From NCBI GenBank assembly GCA_023436205.1, contig JAEZKC010000093.1, forward strand, positions 1 to 64,000: 64,000 nt of DNA. The letters are read 5' to 3'. Each line of letters starts with the position of its first letter. The first letter of the stretch is position 1. The DNA comes from Fibrobacterota bacterium. Its GTDB lineage: Bacteria > Fibrobacterota > Chitinivibrionia > Chitinivibrionales > Chitinispirillaceae. Positions 44,949 through 53,828 of the stretch are shown piece after piece. The notes beneath the pieces were generated by a model. That model did not search any database, had not been told where the DNA came from, and saw only the letters and a list, made by a program, of their open reading frames with translations. A program made the position numbers and the translations under genes.

Positions 44949-46280
44949 ATGCGACTTGGAAAAAAAATCTGTCTTCTAATCGGTGCACTATTTCTACCAG
45001 CATCCATTTACTCCGATACCCTGATTCCGGCCGACGATGCCCGTATCAACTATTATGGAAGATTTGACTTTTCAGTTCCCTCAACGGCTAAATTCAACTG
45101 GTCTGGATCTGTCATTGAAGCCACCTTCAGCGGTCCTTCCATAGGCATTTCACTCACTGACGGCCAGAACGATTATGATATCACCATTGATTCAGAGCAC
45201 GACACGGTTTTAAGGACCACAGGTGGAACTAGTAAATACCAGATTGCGCAAAACCTCACCGGAGATTCTCACACGATCCGCATCGTTCAGAGAAGCGAAT
45301 CGCATTGGAGTGCAGCCATGTTCGGAGGCTTCTACCTTGCCGATAACCATCAGCTTCTTGATCCCAAAACTAAACCTGCACGGAAAATAGAATTCATCGG
45401 CGATTCATGGACTGTCGGCTATGGTAATGAAAGCACCAGCAGGACCTGTCCGGGGCTGCGGGCTTATACAAACACCAATAAATCCTTCCCCAGATTGATA
45501 ACGGATGCCTTTCATGCGCAAAGTATCGTACTGGGATGGTCTGGACAAGGTATAGTGCGCAACTACGGTGATGCCGCCAAGAAATCAGCAACCCCCTACC
45601 CCTACTACTACGATCGGACTCTGGGAGCCATCGATGGCGCATGGGATTTTTCAAAATGGATTCCTGATCTGGTTGTTGTTTTCCTGGGGATAAACGATTT
45701 CTCCACTGCCCCAAACCCGGATGACACGATGTACTGCAATGCCTATCACTCCTTCATTTCCAGAATCCGCTCCAACTACCCGGAGGCGTCTATTATGTGC
45801 GTATCGGCACATGTGGGTCCGATGGATACCTATGTAAAGAGAGTGGTACAGGAGAGAACATCTCAGGGCGAAAGCAACATATACTATTCAGAAACACCCA
45901 ATCAGCTTGAATTAACCGGTTGCGACTGGCACCCGAACATTTCAGATGACAACTTGATTGCTCAATCCCTGATCAGCAGCATTTCTTCCTATTTGGGATG
46001 GGATACGGCAGTTGCCACTTCTGTTCTCAGAGAGAAAGTGGATAGCAATCGTAATTTGCTCAGCTTGAAAAAAGAGAGGAATAGGGTTTCTATAAGTACA
46101 CCAGTAGTCAAGCCGCAATCAGCAAGTCTATGGATATCAGATCTTTCAGGAAAAGTGGTAGAGCGGGCCACCATCCGCAGCGGCAGCAGTTTTATATGGG
46201 ATGTTTCGAATGTACCTTCTGGAGTCTACTTGGTACATTATAAGGGTGGAACTCCGACCCGGTTGATTCTGCAGCATTGA
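44949..46280 (+). CDS. CE2 family carbohydrate esterase (SGNH)
   Basis: This is 443 residues. A signal peptide (about 1-22) is followed by an N-terminal jelly-roll (about 28-135) and then an SGNH esterase with EFIGDSWTVGYGNES (Ser153) and the GCDWHPN catalytic His block. Jelly-roll plus SGNH is the CE2 layout that removes acetyl groups from xylan and other plant polysaccharides. The C-terminal ~70 residues (LWISDLSGKVVERATIRSGS..NVPSGVYLVHYKGG) resemble a T9SS/FlgD-type end domain. Aggag precedes the ATG; the neighbouring GH5 supports a role in plant-wall breakdown. Confidence 0.88.
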   Translation: MRLGKKICLLIGALFLPASIYSDTLIPADDARINYYGRFDFSVPSTAKFNWSGSVIEATFSGPSIGISLTDGQNDYDITIDSEHDTVLRTTGGTSKYQIAQNLTGDSHTIRIVQRSESHWSAAMFGGFYLADNHQLLDPKTKPARKIEFIGDSWTVGYGNESTSRTCPGLRAYTNTNKSFPRLITDAFHAQSIVLGWSGQGIVRNYGDAAKKSATPYPYYYDRTLGAIDGAWDFSKWIPDLVVVFLGINDFSTAPNPDDTMYCNAYHSFISRIRSNYPEASIMCVSAHVGPMDTYVKRVVQERTSQGESNIYYSETPNQLELTGCDWHPNISDDNLIAQSLISSISSYLGWDTAVATSVLREKVDSNRNLLSLKKERNRVSISTPVVKPQSASLWISDLSGKVVERATIRSGSSFIWDVSNVPSGVYLVHYKGGTPTRLILQH

Positions 46281-46294
46281 GAAGATAAACAAAG

Positions 46295-46330
46295 CCCAAA
46301 GCAGAAGACCGTAGGGTCAGCTGCTTTGGG
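46295..46330. terminator. Hairpin after CE2
   Basis: The arms cccaaagcag and ctgctttggg pair perfectly around a 16-base loop, 15 bases after the CE2 stop. There is no long T run. The adjacent ctctgacctctgacttctgg segment is the inverse type of the purine repeat at 39055-39115. Confidence 0.55.
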
Positions 46331-46402
46331 TCTCCACTCTTACGTTCCAGACTTTAACCTCTGGTTCCTTATCTCTGATCTCTGACCTCTGACTTCTGGC
46401 CA

Positions 46403-47611
46403 CTATCTCTGCACTGCCGCCGGAGGAGTTCTTCCCAGGTATTCCACCAGGAATTCAAGCAACACCACAATGGCTGTCAGTATCAGCACGAAAGGCACCG
46501 TACGCTGTGAAGGGATAACCAGCACAATCCCTGCTGCAATAAGAATTATTACTTGTAATGCTTGTCTGTGTGCCCCGATCCACAGTTCGCTTGCGGCCGG
46601 ATTGCGATTGGGTGAAAGGCCATGAATCCAATGCCGTACGCGGTGACGGGTGGCAACCATGGAATTGGAAGGCCCCAGGATATAGGCTCCCAGCCAAAGC
46701 AGAAGACCGATCAAAATAAGAGCACGAAGACTGGTAGTTAGCCCGCCCGTTATGGTGTCGTAGGCTTGGTTTACTGCCACGGGAGGGAAAACGGCATCTG
46801 CGGGCACCTGCCCTACCACTCTCCATTTGACAATTGCCCCTATGATAAACAGTACTACTCCCACTACAGCCACACCTATTCCCAAAAAAAGAACAGCACG
46901 CCTTCTATCTGTAGGTACCGCAATGGAAGCGGCAAGGAAAAGCACAGCCAGAATAGTCAACCAGGGTATAAGGGCGTCTAAAGTATTTACAAAGTTCAGA
47001 AAGGCCGGCAGCTGCTCAGACTGGAAAACGGTCACCTGAGAACTGAAGTTTTCCGGAAGAGGAACACTAATTCCTAAACTGGCAAGCTGTTCCTGAATCT
47101 GCTGTACGATAGATCCCAAATCGATGACTATATTTCCATTCTGGTTTTCCAAGAAATCCTGTCCTCTTTCGTAACCGGCCAGAGCCAGACTGTGACTCAC
47201 CCGGTTGGCATCCGACCACAGACTTGCGAACAGGTCACTGCTCACAAGCACATTGGTTAGTTGGCGGATTGCCGATTCAAACAGAACGGTAAGAGGTGCG
47301 GCAAACCCAGCAGATTCAGGGGGAAGTTGCTGGCGAATCCATTCCTGAATGTTGGCCTGTTCTATAAACTGCTGTGCAGCCACATTGGCAACTGCAACCT
47401 GCACCGCAGGATCTTCAGCCAGAGGGCCCACCGCCTCCACCCATCCATCGGTGGTGAGAATTGTACGATTCATCCAAAGCACCGGAATGGCGACCAGTAA
47501 AAGTATTAACCCTATAATAAGCAAAACTCCGGAAAATATTCTACGCCCCCGATAGGAGGGAGTGATGATATTTCCTTCTGCATTGGAACGAGCTTGGGGG
47601 TTTTCATTCAT
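46403..47611 (-). CDS. Four-helix membrane protein with long periplasmic loop
   Basis: This is 402 residues: one helix near 26-48, a ~170-residue extracytoplasmic helical region (TDGWVEAVGPLAEDPAVQVAVANVAAQQFIEQANIQEWIRQQLPP), then four more helices. The TDGWVE..PLA.DPAVQ segment is typical of proteins common in Actinobacteria and rare elsewhere, so lateral transfer is possible; this is inference from memory of the family. Gaggtg precedes the ATG. It is divergent from HdeD. Confidence 0.7.
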   Translation of the reverse strand: MNENPQARSNAEGNIITPSYRGRRIFSGVLLIIGLILLLVAIPVLWMNRTILTTDGWVEAVGPLAEDPAVQVAVANVAAQQFIEQANIQEWIRQQLPPESAGFAAPLTVLFESAIRQLTNVLVSSDLFASLWSDANRVSHSLALAGYERGQDFLENQNGNIVIDLGSIVQQIQEQLASLGISVPLPENFSSQVTVFQSEQLPAFLNFVNTLDALIPWLTILAVLFLAASIAVPTDRRRAVLFLGIGVAVVGVVLFIIGAIVKWRVVGQVPADAVFPPVAVNQAYDTITGGLTTSLRALILIGLLLWLGAYILGPSNSMVATRHRVRHWIHGLSPNRNPAASELWIGAHRQALQVIILIAAGIVLVIPSQRTVPFVLILTAIVVLLEFLVEYLGRTPPAAVQR

Positions 47612-47757
47612 GGTTACACCTCTCTTTATGGCCCTGAAAATGGCTTCGTCACATTAAAGTGCAATTCGCATGCCCTTTTGAGATGTACCAGTTGATCTAT
47701 GGTAAAACGTATTCTTTTAGAGAATTATTTTTCACCGCCAGATGCAGGGAGCACAAA

Positions 47758-48315
47758 ATGAACACCAGCCATAATGAGCCATCAAGAGTTTGGCGCATAA
47801 TTCTGGGAATCGGCCTTACACTTCTGGGCCTGGTTACCATTTCCCTGGCAGTCTTCAGCACGGCCGTTTCAATTCTCGTATTGGGAATTGTGTTATGTAT
47901 AAGAGGAGTAATAGAACTGATAACCTCCATTGGCATTATGAGAGAAAAGGGATTCTGGAGTCACTTGTTTGGAGGAACCCTTTCACTTATCGCAGGGGCT
48001 GCGATTTTGACCCGTCCGCAAGCTATTGCTGAAACACTAACCTTTCTTATCGGTGCCGCCTTCATAGCTCTTGGCTTTATAAAGGCAGTTTCCGCACCGG
48101 TGGAACACCAGCACAACTGGGGCTGGATTGTAGTGTCCGGCTTCGTTGCTCTCCTTGTGGGATTCTGGATCATGGGTGCCTATCAGTCAATTACACCGTG
48201 GCTGATCGGACTTCTACTTGGTATAGAGTTTATAGTTCAGGGGTTGATAATGATTTTTGTCCCCTATTCCAGAGGAGCCGGCCGGAAAAGAGGAGAAATG
48301 TTTGCCTACAGATAA
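47758..48315 (+). CDS. HdeD family membrane protein
   Basis: This is 185 residues with six helices in the DUF308/HdeD arrangement (LGIGLTLLGLVTISLAVFS; SILVLGIVLCIRGVIELITSI; LFGGTLSLIAGAAILTRPQ; LTFLIGAAFIALGFIKA). HdeD proteins are associated with acid stress. The start is at 47758 (gggag upstream), not at 47659. The basic C-terminus is short. It is divergent from the 46403 gene. Confidence 0.88.
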   Translation: MNTSHNEPSRVWRIILGIGLTLLGLVTISLAVFSTAVSILVLGIVLCIRGVIELITSIGIMREKGFWSHLFGGTLSLIAGAAILTRPQAIAETLTFLIGAAFIALGFIKAVSAPVEHQHNWGWIVVSGFVALLVGFWIMGAYQSITPWLIGLLLGIEFIVQGLIMIFVPYSRGAGRKRGEMFAYR

Positions 48316-48445
48316 GTTTTCTGCTCCTATCCGGTCGTACTCGAACCCAGCGCAGCGGTACTCGTACTCGGTTAATTGATTGAGAAGAATCGAGTACGAT
48401 TCACGAGTAGTGTTTACGAATACGAACATGAGTACAAGCAGGTGT
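48316..48445. repeat. gtactcg-type repeat region
   Basis: Words such as ctcgtactcgg, gaatcgagtacg and acgagtag recur here and in 7800-7840 and 33545-33585; the opening ctgctcctatccggtcgtactcg resembles 33553-33585. No gene is seen. Confidence 0.6.
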
Positions 48446-48480
48446 ACGAGAGGAACAGAAGTAGCACAAATACAAAACTG

Positions 48481-48509
48481 TTGCACTGCCGGTTTTTCTC
48501 TTGTATATT
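48481..48509 (+). promoter_or_regulatory. Sigma-70-type promoter for the small transcript
   Basis: The -35 TTGCAC (48481-48486) and -10 TATATT (48504-48509) are separated by exactly 17 bases. Both are near consensus (TTGACA, TATAAT). The next start codon is 28 bases downstream and a strong terminator follows at 48665. Confidence 0.65.
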
Positions 48510-48536
48510 ACCGTAAGCAATTATAAAAGGGTAATT

Positions 48537-48638
48537 ATGAACCACTGCATGAACAATCTCCGAAAGAAATGGCTGACTGCCCTGAAGAATAAGGCAGTAT
48601 GGAGACTCTATTATTGCGACAGTGGACAAAATATATAA
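48537..48638 (+). CDS. Possible 33-residue small protein
   Basis: The frame starts ATG at 48537 with aaggg eight bases upstream and ends TAA at 48638. The product MNHCMNNLRKKWLTALKNKA plus VWRLYYCDSGQNI is basic with a possible amphipathic helix. It fills the middle of a promoter-terminator unit of about 190 bases. It could be a real small protein or chance inside a small RNA. Confidence 0.4.
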   Translation: MNHCMNNLRKKWLTALKNKAVWRLYYCDSGQNI

Positions 48639-48664
48639 GAAAATTTCTTGAAAGTTACTTTTTT

Positions 48665-48704
48665 AAGCCCGCTGTCGAAAATCTCGACAGCGGGCTTTTT
48701 TTAT
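48665..48704 (+). terminator. Strong intrinsic terminator
   Basis: A 14-bp perfect stem (aagcccgctgtcga with tcgacagcgggctt, loop aaatc) is followed by a T run. It is one of the clearest terminators in the window. Confidence 0.9.
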
Positions 48705-48737
48705 ACCATTTACGCACCATAAAAGAATGAAGCAGTT

Positions 48738-49078
48738 ATGAACGGTGCTTTGAAAGGAGTCGTTTTCCTGATCCTGTCCAACATCGCGTTCTGCGCGATG
48801 GCCTGTCTTGTGAGGTACGCCTCGGAGCTCAGTACTGCCATTACCACCCTTTTCCGATTTGTTATTGGAATGGGTGTAATAGGCATTCTGGCCCTTTTAG
48901 GAAAGGCACGATTCTCTTTCATTGATAAAAAAGCCTCTTTCTCAGAGGAATACTCGGTGGGGAAGCGCTAACCCTTCACATGATTTTTGGATCGGTGATC
49001 GTACTCTCCTCAAGTCTGCTGCTGATAATTAGAGGTCCGGTTTTGAAAAGGGAGCGGGTTAGTGGTGCGGCTGTTTGA
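48738..49078 (+). pseudogene. EamA/DMT transporter with large internal deletion
   Basis: The N-terminus (frame 48738-48971) is that of an EamA permease: VVFLILSNIAFCAMACLVRYASELSTAITTLFRFVIGMGVIGIL. About 60 residues in, a different frame takes over: GILGGEALTLHMIFGSVIVLSSSLLLI, the standard last helix of EamA (G-E-x-L-T), to a TGA at 49078. The ~200 residues between are missing and the junction is out of frame. It is a dead remnant of a ~300-residue metabolite exporter. Confidence 0.8.
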
Positions 49079-49086
49079 ATGTAAAT

Positions 49087-49110
49087 GTGCCGGAGATTTT
49101 TCTCCGGCAC
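49087..49110. terminator. Hairpin after the EamA remnant
   Basis: The arms gtgccggaga and tctccggcac pair perfectly around tttt, nine bases after the TGA. There is no T tail, though the hairpin is stable. Confidence 0.55.
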
Positions 49111-49208
49111 GCTGCTCGAAATAAAATTTCCCCTATAAACCAACTCATCGCTTATATTCTTATGCCTTTATGCTATTAATACATCAATTTAGTACCTAAT
49201 GGTCAATT

Positions 49209-50183
49209 ATGAATATCGACAAATACGAATCGCTCATACTTCAATCGACCGGGGCCGCCGAAATCACGGAAGTGCACAAAACCCAGACACTCTGGAGCGG
49301 CTACGGTGAAATAGTACGGTTAACTCTCGGGGAATCCCGTCACCCCAGCGTCATTGCCAAGCTTATCAGCTTTTCCAAATCAGAGGGTAGTGATTCAGAT
49401 TTTTCGCACAGAAGAAAAATCCGCTCCTACCAGGTTGAAACTGCCTGGTATAGAAAGTGGGCACAGCAGTGCGACAATCAATGCAGAGTTCCGTTCTGCC
49501 TGGCCTGCCATTCTAGCCAAAATGAAATATTCATCCTACTGGAAGACCTTGACAGTAGCGGGTTTTACCGTAGATATCCCAGCGACTCCCAAAGACATGC
49601 CCATACCTGTCTAGACTGGCTGGCCAACTTTCACGCACGCTTTATGGGTGAATCTCATGGTGACCTCTGGAAATCCGGCACCTACTGGCATCTGTCCGCC
49701 CGTCCCGAGGAGCTGAAATGCATGAAAGACAAGCAGCTTAAGGAAGCTGCTCACACAATAGATAAAATGCTGAAAAGTTCTGCCTATATTACTATTGTGC
49801 ACGGCGATCCCAAAATGGAAAATTTCTGCTTCGCAAAGGATGGAAAATCGGTTGCGGTGGTGGATTTTCAATACACTGGAGGTGGTTGCGGTATAAAAGA
49901 TGTTGCCTATTTCATTGACAGCTGCTTTCCTGAACATGCAATCGAAAGCGTATCACCAAGTCTGCTCGATTATTATTTCGACAGACTGAAACATGCATTG
50001 AACAGGTATGGTAAAGAGGTCGATTTCACTTTACTGGAAAGTGACTGGAGAGCCCTATATCCTTTTGCCTGGGCAGACTTCAACCGCTTTCTTAAAGGCT
50101 GGCGAGATGGAATCTGGAGGCCTTCCGCATTCTGTGAAAAAATGACCAACCTGGCGATTGAAAGGTTATTGGCAAAATCATAA
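49209..50183 (+). CDS. Phosphotransferase, APH/ecdysteroid-kinase-like
   Basis: This is 324 residues. The kinase-like fold shows IVHGDPKMENFCF (catalytic Asp in HGD, Asn as Mg ligand) and AVVDFQYTGGGCGIKDVAYFI (DFx metal motif). FILLEDLDSSGF is the hinge. The arrangement matches the EcKinase/DUF1679 branch, which phosphorylates small alcohols, and not the aminoglycoside-resistance enzymes specifically. No ribosome site stands out. It is convergent with the 50198 gene. Confidence 0.85.
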   Translation: MNIDKYESLILQSTGAAEITEVHKTQTLWSGYGEIVRLTLGESRHPSVIAKLISFSKSEGSDSDFSHRRKIRSYQVETAWYRKWAQQCDNQCRVPFCLACHSSQNEIFILLEDLDSSGFYRRYPSDSQRHAHTCLDWLANFHARFMGESHGDLWKSGTYWHLSARPEELKCMKDKQLKEAAHTIDKMLKSSAYITIVHGDPKMENFCFAKDGKSVAVVDFQYTGGGCGIKDVAYFIDSCFPEHAIESVSPSLLDYYFDRLKHALNRYGKEVDFTLLESDWRALYPFAWADFNRFLKGWRDGIWRPSAFCEKMTNLAIERLLAKS

Positions 50184-50197
50184 GCAACAGGTCTTGC

Positions 50198-50980
50198 TTA
50201 ATACCCTTCAATTTTAGAGTTTTGCCCACATGTTTCATCTATTCCGGAATTAGCTGCAGAAAGAGGCTCACCCCCAGCTTCCTGCGGTGCGCTAGGTTCA
50301 GTCAAACCGGACAGGTATTTGGATGAGGTATATATACAAAAAATCAAACCTGCTGTTTCAACCATCTTTTCCAATGTAGCGAGCATACTGTAGGGAAGAT
50401 TGTACTTGCCATGAACTTCGTGATATTGCGTACCGATAAAATCCATTCCGATTGCTCCACCCGCATAAAGCAGCGCCGATAAGGCAAATAAAACTCTGTA
50501 ACGTATTGGGAGGTGCATATAAAACTTAAAAGCGAGAAAAAGAAACGGCAAAAGAAATAAGGTTCCTACAGATATTCGGAATACATTTCCCAGCATAAAG
50601 GCAAAAAAGGCCGAAAGGTAGGTACTTAACAGTTGATGATAGATCAAGGTGGATTCATCGATGGCAAGGAAAAGAAAAACTGCAGCAAAAACGAGCCATG
50701 GTAACCGGTAAGCAAACCCGCTTTTTCGTTCATGCAAATAAATCAACCCGAAGAGTAACGAAGTAATAATCAAAATTACTGACGAAAAGAAAGTTTGAAT
50801 ATTATTCTCGCTATCAACATAAAATTCATTTATGAGGTTATCGGGAGCAGCGAAGGGCAAAATATACCTAATCAGCTGCCCTGCAATACTGCCAATAAAA
50901 AGGAACAATGCCATTATAGATAGTGTAACAACCAGTTTATTACTATTCAGCTTAATTTGAACATAGGATTCATGTTTCAT
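50198..50980 (-). CDS. Polytopic membrane protein, unknown
   Basis: This is 260 residues from the ATG at 50980 (gaggggga upstream); the GTG at 51028 has none. About seven helices (from 17-37 to 205-222) and an acidic, soluble C-terminal tail. HEVHGKYNLPYSMLATLEKMVETAG near 200 is the only charged loop of note. No family is recognised. It lies 14 bases after the convergent kinase. Confidence 0.7.
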   Translation of the reverse strand: MKHESYVQIKLNSNKLVVTLSIMALFLFIGSIAGQLIRYILPFAAPDNLINEFYVDSENNIQTFFSSVILIITSLLFGLIYLHERKSGFAYRLPWLVFAAVFLFLAIDESTLIYHQLLSTYLSAFFAFMLGNVFRISVGTLFLLPFLFLAFKFYMHLPIRYRVLFALSALLYAGGAIGMDFIGTQYHEVHGKYNLPYSMLATLEKMVETAGLIFCIYTSSKYLSGLTEPSAPQEAGGEPLSAANSGIDETCGQNSKIEGY

Positions 50981-51041
50981 CAGCTCCCCCTCGTTTAATG
51001 CTGAAAAGGGAGCAAAATACATTCCCACAGTGAGTACTCAT

Positions 51042-52583
51042 TCACCTTCCCATCCACAATTTCCTGTCCAGACTCCTGTACTGAATCGCCTCGGAAATAT
51101 GTGGTGAACGGATAATTTCAGAATTATCCAGATCGGCAACGGTTCTTGATACTTTTAAAATACGGTCATACGCTCTGGCAGAAAGTCCCAGCTTTTCAAT
51201 TGCGGTTTTGAGCAGAGAGAGACAGCTTTCATCAAGGTTGCAATATTTCCTAATATGCCGCGACTCCATATGAGCATTGCAAAACAGGTGTTTCTCACCC
51301 TTAAAGCGTGCAGTCTGAATCTTCCGTGCAGCTACCACCTTCTCCCTCAGCGAAGCCGAATCCAGCCCAGGAGTCTTGCGGGATAGCTCCTCATAAGAGA
51401 GAGCGGGCACTTCCGTGTGAATATCTATTCTATCAAGCAATGGCCCCGATATCCTGCCCATGTACTTCTGTATCGCCTCCTGTTTACAGCTGCATTTATG
51501 CCGGGGATCGGTGAAGAAACCGCAGGGGCAGGGGTTAAGAGCCACTGCCAGCATAAATCTTGCCGGATAAGAAAGTGACATGGCCGCACGGGAAATAGTC
51601 ACTTTGCCATCCTCCAGCGGTTGACGAAGGTTCTCCAGTACGTTTTTACTGAACTCCGGAAGTTCATCCAAAAACAATACTCCATGGTGACTCAAACTTA
51701 CCTCCCCCGGCCTGGGGTAAGACCCCCCTCCAATAAGCCCCGCATCACTTATGGTGTGGTGAGGTGACCGGTAGGGACGGACAGCGAGAAGAGGAGTCGA
51801 ACTGTCAAGCAAACCGGCTACGGAATGGATCTTTGTAGTCTCGAGCGCTTCGTCAAGGGACAAATCTGGCAGAATGGTGGGGAGTCGCCGGGCCAGCATA
51901 GTTTTGCCTGATCCCGGAGGACCAACCATGAGGATATTGTGTCCACCACTTGCGGCCACAAGCAAAGCACGTTTGATATGCTCCTGTCCCTTGACATCTT
52001 TAAAGTCAACCCCGTAGCGACGGGACTGGTTAAACAGTTCGTCAAGATCGGTATAATGAGGTTCTATGGTTTTTGTATTCTGCAGGAATTCCAGAGCATC
52101 GCTAAGGTTGTCAACCGGGTAGATGGACACCCCTTCGGCCACTGCTGCCTCCCGGGCATTTTCACGAGGGACAATCATCCCCTTAACACCCATGTCTCTT
52201 GCGGTGATGGCCATGGAAAGCATTCCCTTGACCCGTTTCACTGTGCCGTCAAGAGAAAGTTCCCCGGTAATGATGTAGTCATCCAGCGAATCGATGCTTA
52301 TCTGGCTTGATGCCATGAGCATCCCGATGGCAATAGGCAGGTCGAAAGCGGAACCCTCTTTCTTCACATCTGCAGGAGCCATGTTAATGGTCACCTTGCG
52401 GGCAGGAAACTCGAAACCGCAATTCTTTATGGCGGACAGCACCCGTTCCTTGGATTCCTTCACTGCACCGTCGGGCAGCCCCACGATGGCAAATCCGGGC
52501 ATCATCTCACAGATATCGGCTTCAATAGTCACTTCGAAGGCATCTATACCTAAAACGGCCATGGAGCGCAGCTTGGCAAGCAT
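51042..52583 (-). CDS. comM: YifB/ComM family AAA ATPase
   Basis: This is 513 residues, in the order ChlI-like N-domain (1-~165: VTIEADICEMMPGFAIVGLPDGAVKESKERV), Mg-chelatase AAA+ core (Walker A GPPGSGKTMLARRLP; Walker B LFLDELPEF), and the C-terminal Mg_chelatase_C part (about 410-510; AHMESRHIRKYC..LSARAYDRILKVSRTVADLD). CNPCPCGF..KCSC is the family zinc knuckle. ComM is a hexameric helicase that extends branch migration in natural transformation. No other competence genes are near. Confidence 0.94.
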   Translation of the reverse strand: MLAKLRSMAVLGIDAFEVTIEADICEMMPGFAIVGLPDGAVKESKERVLSAIKNCGFEFPARKVTINMAPADVKKEGSAFDLPIAIGMLMASSQISIDSLDDYIITGELSLDGTVKRVKGMLSMAITARDMGVKGMIVPRENAREAAVAEGVSIYPVDNLSDALEFLQNTKTIEPHYTDLDELFNQSRRYGVDFKDVKGQEHIKRALLVAASGGHNILMVGPPGSGKTMLARRLPTILPDLSLDEALETTKIHSVAGLLDSSTPLLAVRPYRSPHHTISDAGLIGGGSYPRPGEVSLSHHGVLFLDELPEFSKNVLENLRQPLEDGKVTISRAAMSLSYPARFMLAVALNPCPCGFFTDPRHKCSCKQEAIQKYMGRISGPLLDRIDIHTEVPALSYEELSRKTPGLDSASLREKVVAARKIQTARFKGEKHLFCNAHMESRHIRKYCNLDESCLSLLKTAIEKLGLSARAYDRILKVSRTVADLDNSEIIRSPHISEAIQYRSLDRKLWMGR

Positions 52584-53119
52584 GACGGACCTGCTTTCAG
52601 GATTGAGTGAATGGGAGTTTGCGAACTGAAAAGGAGAGATTATCTATTAAATTAGTTGGTGGAAAGTTAGTGAGCCAAAGGATTTTTCAGGAACCAGGGT
52701 GGGAATATAAATGTAAGATATATGCCCTATTTTTTCTGGGATCTCTTAAGCAAAACAGTTCATGTTTGGGACCCTAATCCGGAGATCTACATCCAGTAGG
52801 AAAACTGACCAGAACTTTCTGATCAGTTCCGCGACTCTTTTTTTAAAGGAATTTTACAATGAACTCCCGGCTACTCTGTGAAACCGTAATCACTTGCCGA
52901 GTTGCAGTGGTTTAGAGATCGTAACTTTCCATATCTTCTTTTTTGCCAGAGCCTCTCGCAAAACTACCAAGCGGAGGATCCTGCATAAAATCAATAACTT
53001 GGGGATTGGTATGATGTATTGTAACACCTGAGCATCAGCCTGCAAAATGCTTTTCAGCTAAGACCAAATAGTATATTAGCTTGCTTTTTTGATCACTAAT
53101 TAATCACATCAAAAATGGT
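52584..53119. other. Intergenic region with an inverted repeat near the satP-like start
   Basis: This divides the leftward comM gene from the rightward transporter. Most holds nothing I can name. At 53086-53115 TTTTTGAT and ATCAAAAA form an inverted repeat, 14 bases apart around cactaattaatcac. Its ends are five bases before the transporter start codon, so it could be an operator. Confidence 0.45.
53086..53115. promoter_or_regulatory. Possible operator before the SatP-like gene
   Basis: An imperfect palindrome with arms TTTTTGAT / ATCAAAAA and an AT-rich centre. It overlaps the expected ribosome or promoter zone of the 53120 gene. The arms resemble half of a CRP/FNR site (TTGAT/ATCAA) but the spacing is too long for a single dimer of that type. 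Confidence 0.4.
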
Positions 53120-53782
53120 ATGAAATGTATGACACAGGTCACGAGTGCAACGGAAGCCGGCATTATAACACATTCTGAAACGAAAAACATTAAAATTACC
53201 AATGCTGATCCGTCTGCACTGGGATTATTCGGGCTCGCCATGGTAACTTTAGTTGCCTCATCTCAAAAACTTGGCCTCACAGCAGGCTTGTCATACGTGC
53301 TTCCTGTGGCCATTTTTTTAGGTGCCTTTGCTCAGTTGTTTGCCTGTATCAATGATTCAAAACGAAACAATACTTTTGGCACGACTGCCTTCGGAGCCTT
53401 CGCATTTTTCTGGTTTACTGTGGCAGTGTGCTGGCTGATAAAATTGGGAGTCTTGGGGCCGATACTTGCCGCAAGTGTGGATGTAAAGCAATTGGGTGTG
53501 ATTTTTTCCGGATATCTTGTTTTTTCAGTGTTTATGACAATTGGATCGATGGAAACCAACAAAGTATTATTTGTAACTTTTTGTTTTATTGATTTATTGT
53601 TTATCGGTTTGACAATGAGTTCATTTGAGATACTGACAGAGCAAACTCATAAACTTGCAGCCTATTCAGAACTGGTTATCGCTCTTCTGTCATTTTATGG
53701 CTCTGCAGCATCAGTACTGAATAACCATTTCAATAAGGCATTTCTTCCTGTGGGAAAACCATTCGGGATTTTCAAGAGGTAA
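53120..53782 (+). CDS. satP: Acetate/succinate transporter, SatP (AceTr) family
   Basis: This is 220 residues with six helices. The family opening N-x-x-P-x-x-L-G-L (NADPSALGLFGLA, about 28-40) is followed by FGAFAQLFA-like (LGAFAQLFACIND), NTFGTTAFGAFAFFW and IGSMETNKVLF. These match the GPR1/FUN34/YaaH transporters, which carry acetate or succinate with protons. The start could also be the ATG three codons later. It is monocistronic. The inverted repeat before it suggests regulation. Confidence 0.9.
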   Translation: MKCMTQVTSATEAGIITHSETKNIKITNADPSALGLFGLAMVTLVASSQKLGLTAGLSYVLPVAIFLGAFAQLFACINDSKRNNTFGTTAFGAFAFFWFTVAVCWLIKLGVLGPILAASVDVKQLGVIFSGYLVFSVFMTIGSMETNKVLFVTFCFIDLLFIGLTMSSFEILTEQTHKLAAYSELVIALLSFYGSAASVLNNHFNKAFLPVGKPFGIFKR

Positions 53783-53828
53783 AATGTAAGTTCCCAGTGA
53801 CTTTCTGAAACTTACAGGGAGAGACTAT

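Larger units (their letters stand above)
48515..48704 (+). ncRNA. Candidate small transcript of about 190 nt
   Basis: Bounded by the promoter at 48481-48509 and the terminator at 48665-48704. It is not linked to a neighbouring gene: HdeD ends 165 bases before the promoter and the EamA remnant follows the terminator. It may be an sRNA, an mRNA for the small protein at 48537, or both. Confidence 0.45.
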
